DNA from: Clostridiales bacterium
Lineage (GTDB): Bacteria > Bacillota > Clostridia > Lachnospirales > Lachnospiraceae
DNA length: 64,000 bases
Assembly: GCA_021204045.1 (NCBI GenBank)
Contig: JAJQAA010000016.1
Span: 19,066 to 83,065, forward strand
Reading direction: 5' to 3'
The position numbers were made by a program, and so were the translations under genes. Positions 62,195 through 64,000 of the stretch are shown in pieces. Every line of letters starts with the position of its first letter. Within the stretch, counting starts at the first letter, position 1. The notes beneath the pieces are model-generated. The model did no database searches and was not told where the DNA came from. It was given only the letters and a program-made list of their open reading frames with translations.

Positions 62195-62230
62195 AAAAAA
62201 AATCGGAAACCTTGCAAAATCAAGGCTCCG
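62195..62230 (-). terminator. Strong terminator next to the tRNA fragment
   Basis: CGGAGCCTTG and CAAGGTTTCCG form a 10-bp stem around ATTTTG, then eight T on the minus strand (62202-62195). Its place just after a tRNA 3' end on the minus strand suggests it was the tRNA's own terminator. Confidence 0.85.
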
Positions 62231-62245
62231 ACCACTTCATAACAA

Positions 62246-62268
62246 GAGCGCGAGACGGGACTCGAACT
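62246..62268 (-). other. tRNA 3' fragment, probable attachment site of an integrated element
   Basis: The minus strand reads AGTTCGAGTCCCGTCTCGC followed by GCTC: a T loop TTCGAGT, T-stem half CCCGT and an acceptor half. The matching 5' T-stem half is absent (CCTATTTCAG precedes instead) and no D or anticodon arm exists, so this is a tRNA end without its body, as left by integrases that use tRNA 3' ends. Everything to the right differs in composition. The intact tRNA would be at the far end of the element, beyond the window. Confidence 0.6.
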
Positions 62269-62408
62269 GAAATAGGCTCAAAAAACCCAATAAAATCAAG
62301 GAGAAAAGCACACTGTCTAACGTGTGTCTACAGCCTGTCTACAGTTGTTATTTCTTCATTTCTTATCATTAAACACTGTATTCTGAATTATTTTCACATT
62401 CGAAAAAA

Positions 62409-62454
62409 GGCTTGTCAAGGGTTCCAACGGAACAACGCTTGCCCTTGACATGCC
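62409..62454 (-). terminator. Nested terminator hairpin at the element edge
   Basis: GGCTTGTCAAGGG (62409-62421) pairs with CCCTTGACATGCC (62442-62454), one mismatch, with an inner GTTCC-AAC-GGAAC hairpin. On the minus strand it is followed by TTTTTT, so it ends minus-strand transcripts of the element before the tRNA fragment. Confidence 0.7.
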
Positions 62455-62488
62455 GATATCACGCAATCAATCCCCCATGATTAAAAAG

Positions 62489-62522
62489 GCTGGTAATGAA
62501 AGCATTTCCCTTCATTACCAGC
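62489..62522 (-). terminator. Terminator after the small secreted protein gene
   Basis: GCTGGTAATGAA pairs perfectly with TTCATTACCAGC (12 bp) around a 10-base loop; CCTTTTT follows on the minus strand. 10 bases after the stop at 62532. Confidence 0.85.
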
Positions 62523-62531
62523 TTGATTACA

Positions 62532-62846
62532 CTAAGAACGCTTTTCTTTCGCACAGCGAAAGGGGTGGAGCAGACAGCAAAGCTTTCTGCGTCCTTTGCC
62601 TTTGTCATCGACTGAAAGAATTTCTGATGGGTCATTTCTGTTTACTAGGGTTAAACGTATACCAATTTTTCCACTGGTACTTGTGTGAGTAATATTAGCA
62701 GAAAAGTCACCACCTGCTCCGGTTACGTTACCAGATGCGTTGGCACCTGCTGCACTACCTGCGGGAGTGTAAGCGAACGATGATAAGGGTGTTGTAAGCG
62801 ATAGAACCGCTGATAACATTCCTGCTAATAGTCGTTTTAGCTTCAT
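62532..62846 (-). CDS. Secreted surface protein, probably truncated
   Basis: 104 residues. Signal peptide MKLKRLLAGMLSAVLSLTTPLSSFA then Tyr. The mature part starts YTPAGSAAGANASGN and has VTGAGGDFSANITHT, a pattern I associate with cell-surface proteins of integrative elements. The last 25 residues (KGRRKLCCLLHPFRCAKEKRS) are basic and Cys-rich, unlike the rest, as if a frameshift or deletion has cut the protein. AAAGGAG precedes the ATG; it ends just before a terminator. Composition is AT-rich and Thr/Ser/Gly-rich, unlike the core genes to the left. Confidence 0.65.
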   Translation of the reverse strand: MKLKRLLAGMLSAVLSLTTPLSSFAYTPAGSAAGANASGNVTGAGGDFSANITHTSTSGKIGIRLTLVNRNDPSEILSVDDKGKGRRKLCCLLHPFRCAKEKRS

Positions 62847-62924
62847 GTCATGCTCCTTTCTTTGAAAAATTAAAAAGTTATTGCTTTATACTGAATTGGT
62901 GTCGAGAATTGCTTTGTTGCATAG

Positions 62925-62959
62925 AAAAAAGGCTATCCCTTTCTAATTGGGTAGCCTTT
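62925..62959. terminator. Terminator after the Ser-rich protein gene
   Basis: AAAGGCTATCCC and GGGTAGCCTTT pair (one bulged T) with A tract and T tract flanks. Works on the minus strand after the gene ending at 63009. Confidence 0.75.
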
Positions 62960-63008
62960 GTGTAAAAAAATAAGAGTCTTCGTTTAAAGCTCTTTATGAA
63001 ATTTATTT

Positions 63009-63641
63009 TTAGCGGCTGTAACCTGCAATTATTTCTCCTGTATTACTACGACCTCTTGAATTAATTAAATTGGAAGGAAGACCGGAGGACTTATTTCCAT
63101 TGCTGGAAGATGAAGTTGAACTGGATTCTGTTGAAGAATTAGAAGAACTGCTGTTTGATGTCTCGGCTGCCTCGGTCTCGGTTTCTGTGGCTTGCTGGCT
63201 CTGGCTGCTGCTGCTGTTGCTGCTGGAGGAACTGCTGTGGCTGCTGCTGGATGAACCGCTGGTGTAGGTGGAGTCGTACCACTTGCCTTGGGCATCGACT
63301 GTATAATTATCGGGTGTGGTTGTACTCGTCAGCATGATTCCGTCTGCGCCTACGAAATACCAAACTCCTGTCTCGGTCTGGCTTGGTATCCATGAGGATG
63401 TTATGTACTCTCCGCTAAACGCCTTGAATTTGTAGTGTACGCCGTCCGCTTGTAGTTCCCACTGTCCTAATGTTGCGGCCTGGTCTTTGCTGTATGTTGT
63501 GATCTGCGCTACCTGCTGCTGCGTGGTGTAATCTGCGGCGTAACTCGTCATGGCGGGTTGCTTGACGGCGCCTGCTAATAGTAAAAATCCTGCCACGATA
63601 ATGCAGCGGCGGATGCGTTTGGTGAATCCTTTGTTTCTCAT
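63009..63641 (-). CDS. Secreted protein with cell-wall-binding-like repeat and Ser-rich tail
   Basis: 210 residues. Signal peptide to about residue 35 (IIVAGFLLLAGAVKQPAMTSYA). Residues about 58-125 contain two choline-binding-like repeats: QWELQADGVHYKFKAFSGEYITSSW and then WYFVGADGIMLTS. The C-terminal third is low-complexity Ser, Asn, Thr and Glu. It would be exported and bind the wall or surface polymer. Such proteins are typical cargo of Clostridial integrative elements. The weak purine run before the ATG and AT-rich context agree with a recent transfer. Confidence 0.72.
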   Translation of the reverse strand: MRNKGFTKRIRRCIIVAGFLLLAGAVKQPAMTSYAADYTTQQQVAQITTYSKDQAATLGQWELQADGVHYKFKAFSGEYITSSWIPSQTETGVWYFVGADGIMLTSTTTPDNYTVDAQGKWYDSTYTSGSSSSSHSSSSSSNSSSSQSQQATETETEAAETSNSSSSNSSTESSSTSSSSNGNKSSGLPSNLINSRGRSNTGEIIAGYSR

Positions 63642-64000
63642 TTCTTGGTCTCCTTTCTATAGGAATGTTGCTTGCTTATGTGGTTCGTTGATTGTTCTTT
63701 TTTCTATAATTTATCGCTATTCTGATACCTATCCAACCGTTCTGTTAATCGAGTTTCAATTAAGATAATTCACCATTTTTATTCTGTTATCAATGTTCAC
63801 TTAAAATTAGTTTATCACAGCATTTTTCACCTGTCTATGCTGAATTTCTTACGAATTTTTACTCAAATCATAAAATTGAGTCCACAACCTTCAAGTACTG
63901 TCTCGGAAATCTACGGTAAAATTAATACAGACAAAATAAGGCCGATAGTTATGTTGACCTTTGGCTTATTTCCATTTATAATAGAGTTAACACATATTTG
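63642..64000. other. AT-rich intergenic region at the window edge
   Basis: 359 bases without a credible gene. It holds the upstream region of the Ser-rich protein gene. A weak hairpin, AATAAGGCC (63937-63945) with GGCTTATT (63965-63972), could be the terminator of a gene arriving from the right. No clear promoter could be placed. Confidence 0.4.

Overview
The window looks like chromosome from a spore-forming, anaerobic Firmicute of class Clostridia, most likely Lachnospiraceae. The evidence is spoIVA, a phosphofructokinase of the pyrophosphate type, class 1B PyrD with PyrK, single-chain PurL, luxS and short Clostridia-style membrane proteins. Base composition is moderate to GC-rich in core genes. 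It falls clearly after about 62.2 kb, where a tRNA 3' fragment marks what looks like the edge of an integrated element. Most genes are on the minus strand.

Region 1-12.1 kb is a peptide or N-acyl amino acid uptake and hydrolysis locus: two family 5 binding lipoproteins, one OppBCDF-type transporter, three M20 amidohydrolases of the AbgB type, and a GntR/FCD regulator. Related AT-rich palindromes sit just after the -10 box of three promoters here and once upstream of the regulator gene. Region 12.3-15.9 kb is purE-purM-purN-purD, with a structured leader before purE. Region 16.1-21.4 kb is a D-amino acid module (N-acyl-D-amino acid deacylase, GntP-type permease, D-serine ammonia-lyase) facing an XRE-cupin regulator.

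Region 21.4-32.1 kb is a long minus-strand run: alaS, pyrF, pyrK, pyrD, pyrE, a 51-residue membrane protein, a VanZ-like protein, a small membrane protein, an M29 metallopeptidase with a large extra N-terminal domain, and a MATE transporter. Then come an LprI-like exported protein, rnhA, a beta-CASP metallo-beta-lactamase, spoIVA and pfp (32.3-37.9 kb). A branched-chain amino acid ABC operon, livJHMGF, follows at 38.0-42.8 kb with a consensus promoter and a terminator-like hairpin in its leader, then purL at 42.8-46.6 kb.

Region 46.8-50.4 kb has an acetyltransferase, an unknown 582-residue helical protein, a sigma-like protein without region 4, luxS and tRNA-Ala(GGC). Region 50.5-55.1 kb is a tight five-gene operon of circularly permuted ATP-grasp, alpha-E, transglutaminase and two AstE-like zinc deacylases. 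One of the deacylases has lost both zinc histidines. The ATP-grasp/alpha-E/transglutaminase core is a recurrent but poorly understood peptide-modifying set, and this operon is the best candidate here for an undescribed system. A LysR gene is divergent from it.

Region 56.2-62.1 kb has a cytosine permease, a run of nested hairpins, an orphan PRTase-like protein, an ECF sigma factor preceded by an 18-bp tandem repeat, purine nucleoside phosphorylase and a MATE transporter whose promoter overlaps a perfect palindrome. From 62.25 kb rightwards lie the tRNA fragment, several strong terminators and two secreted proteins typical of integrative element cargo.
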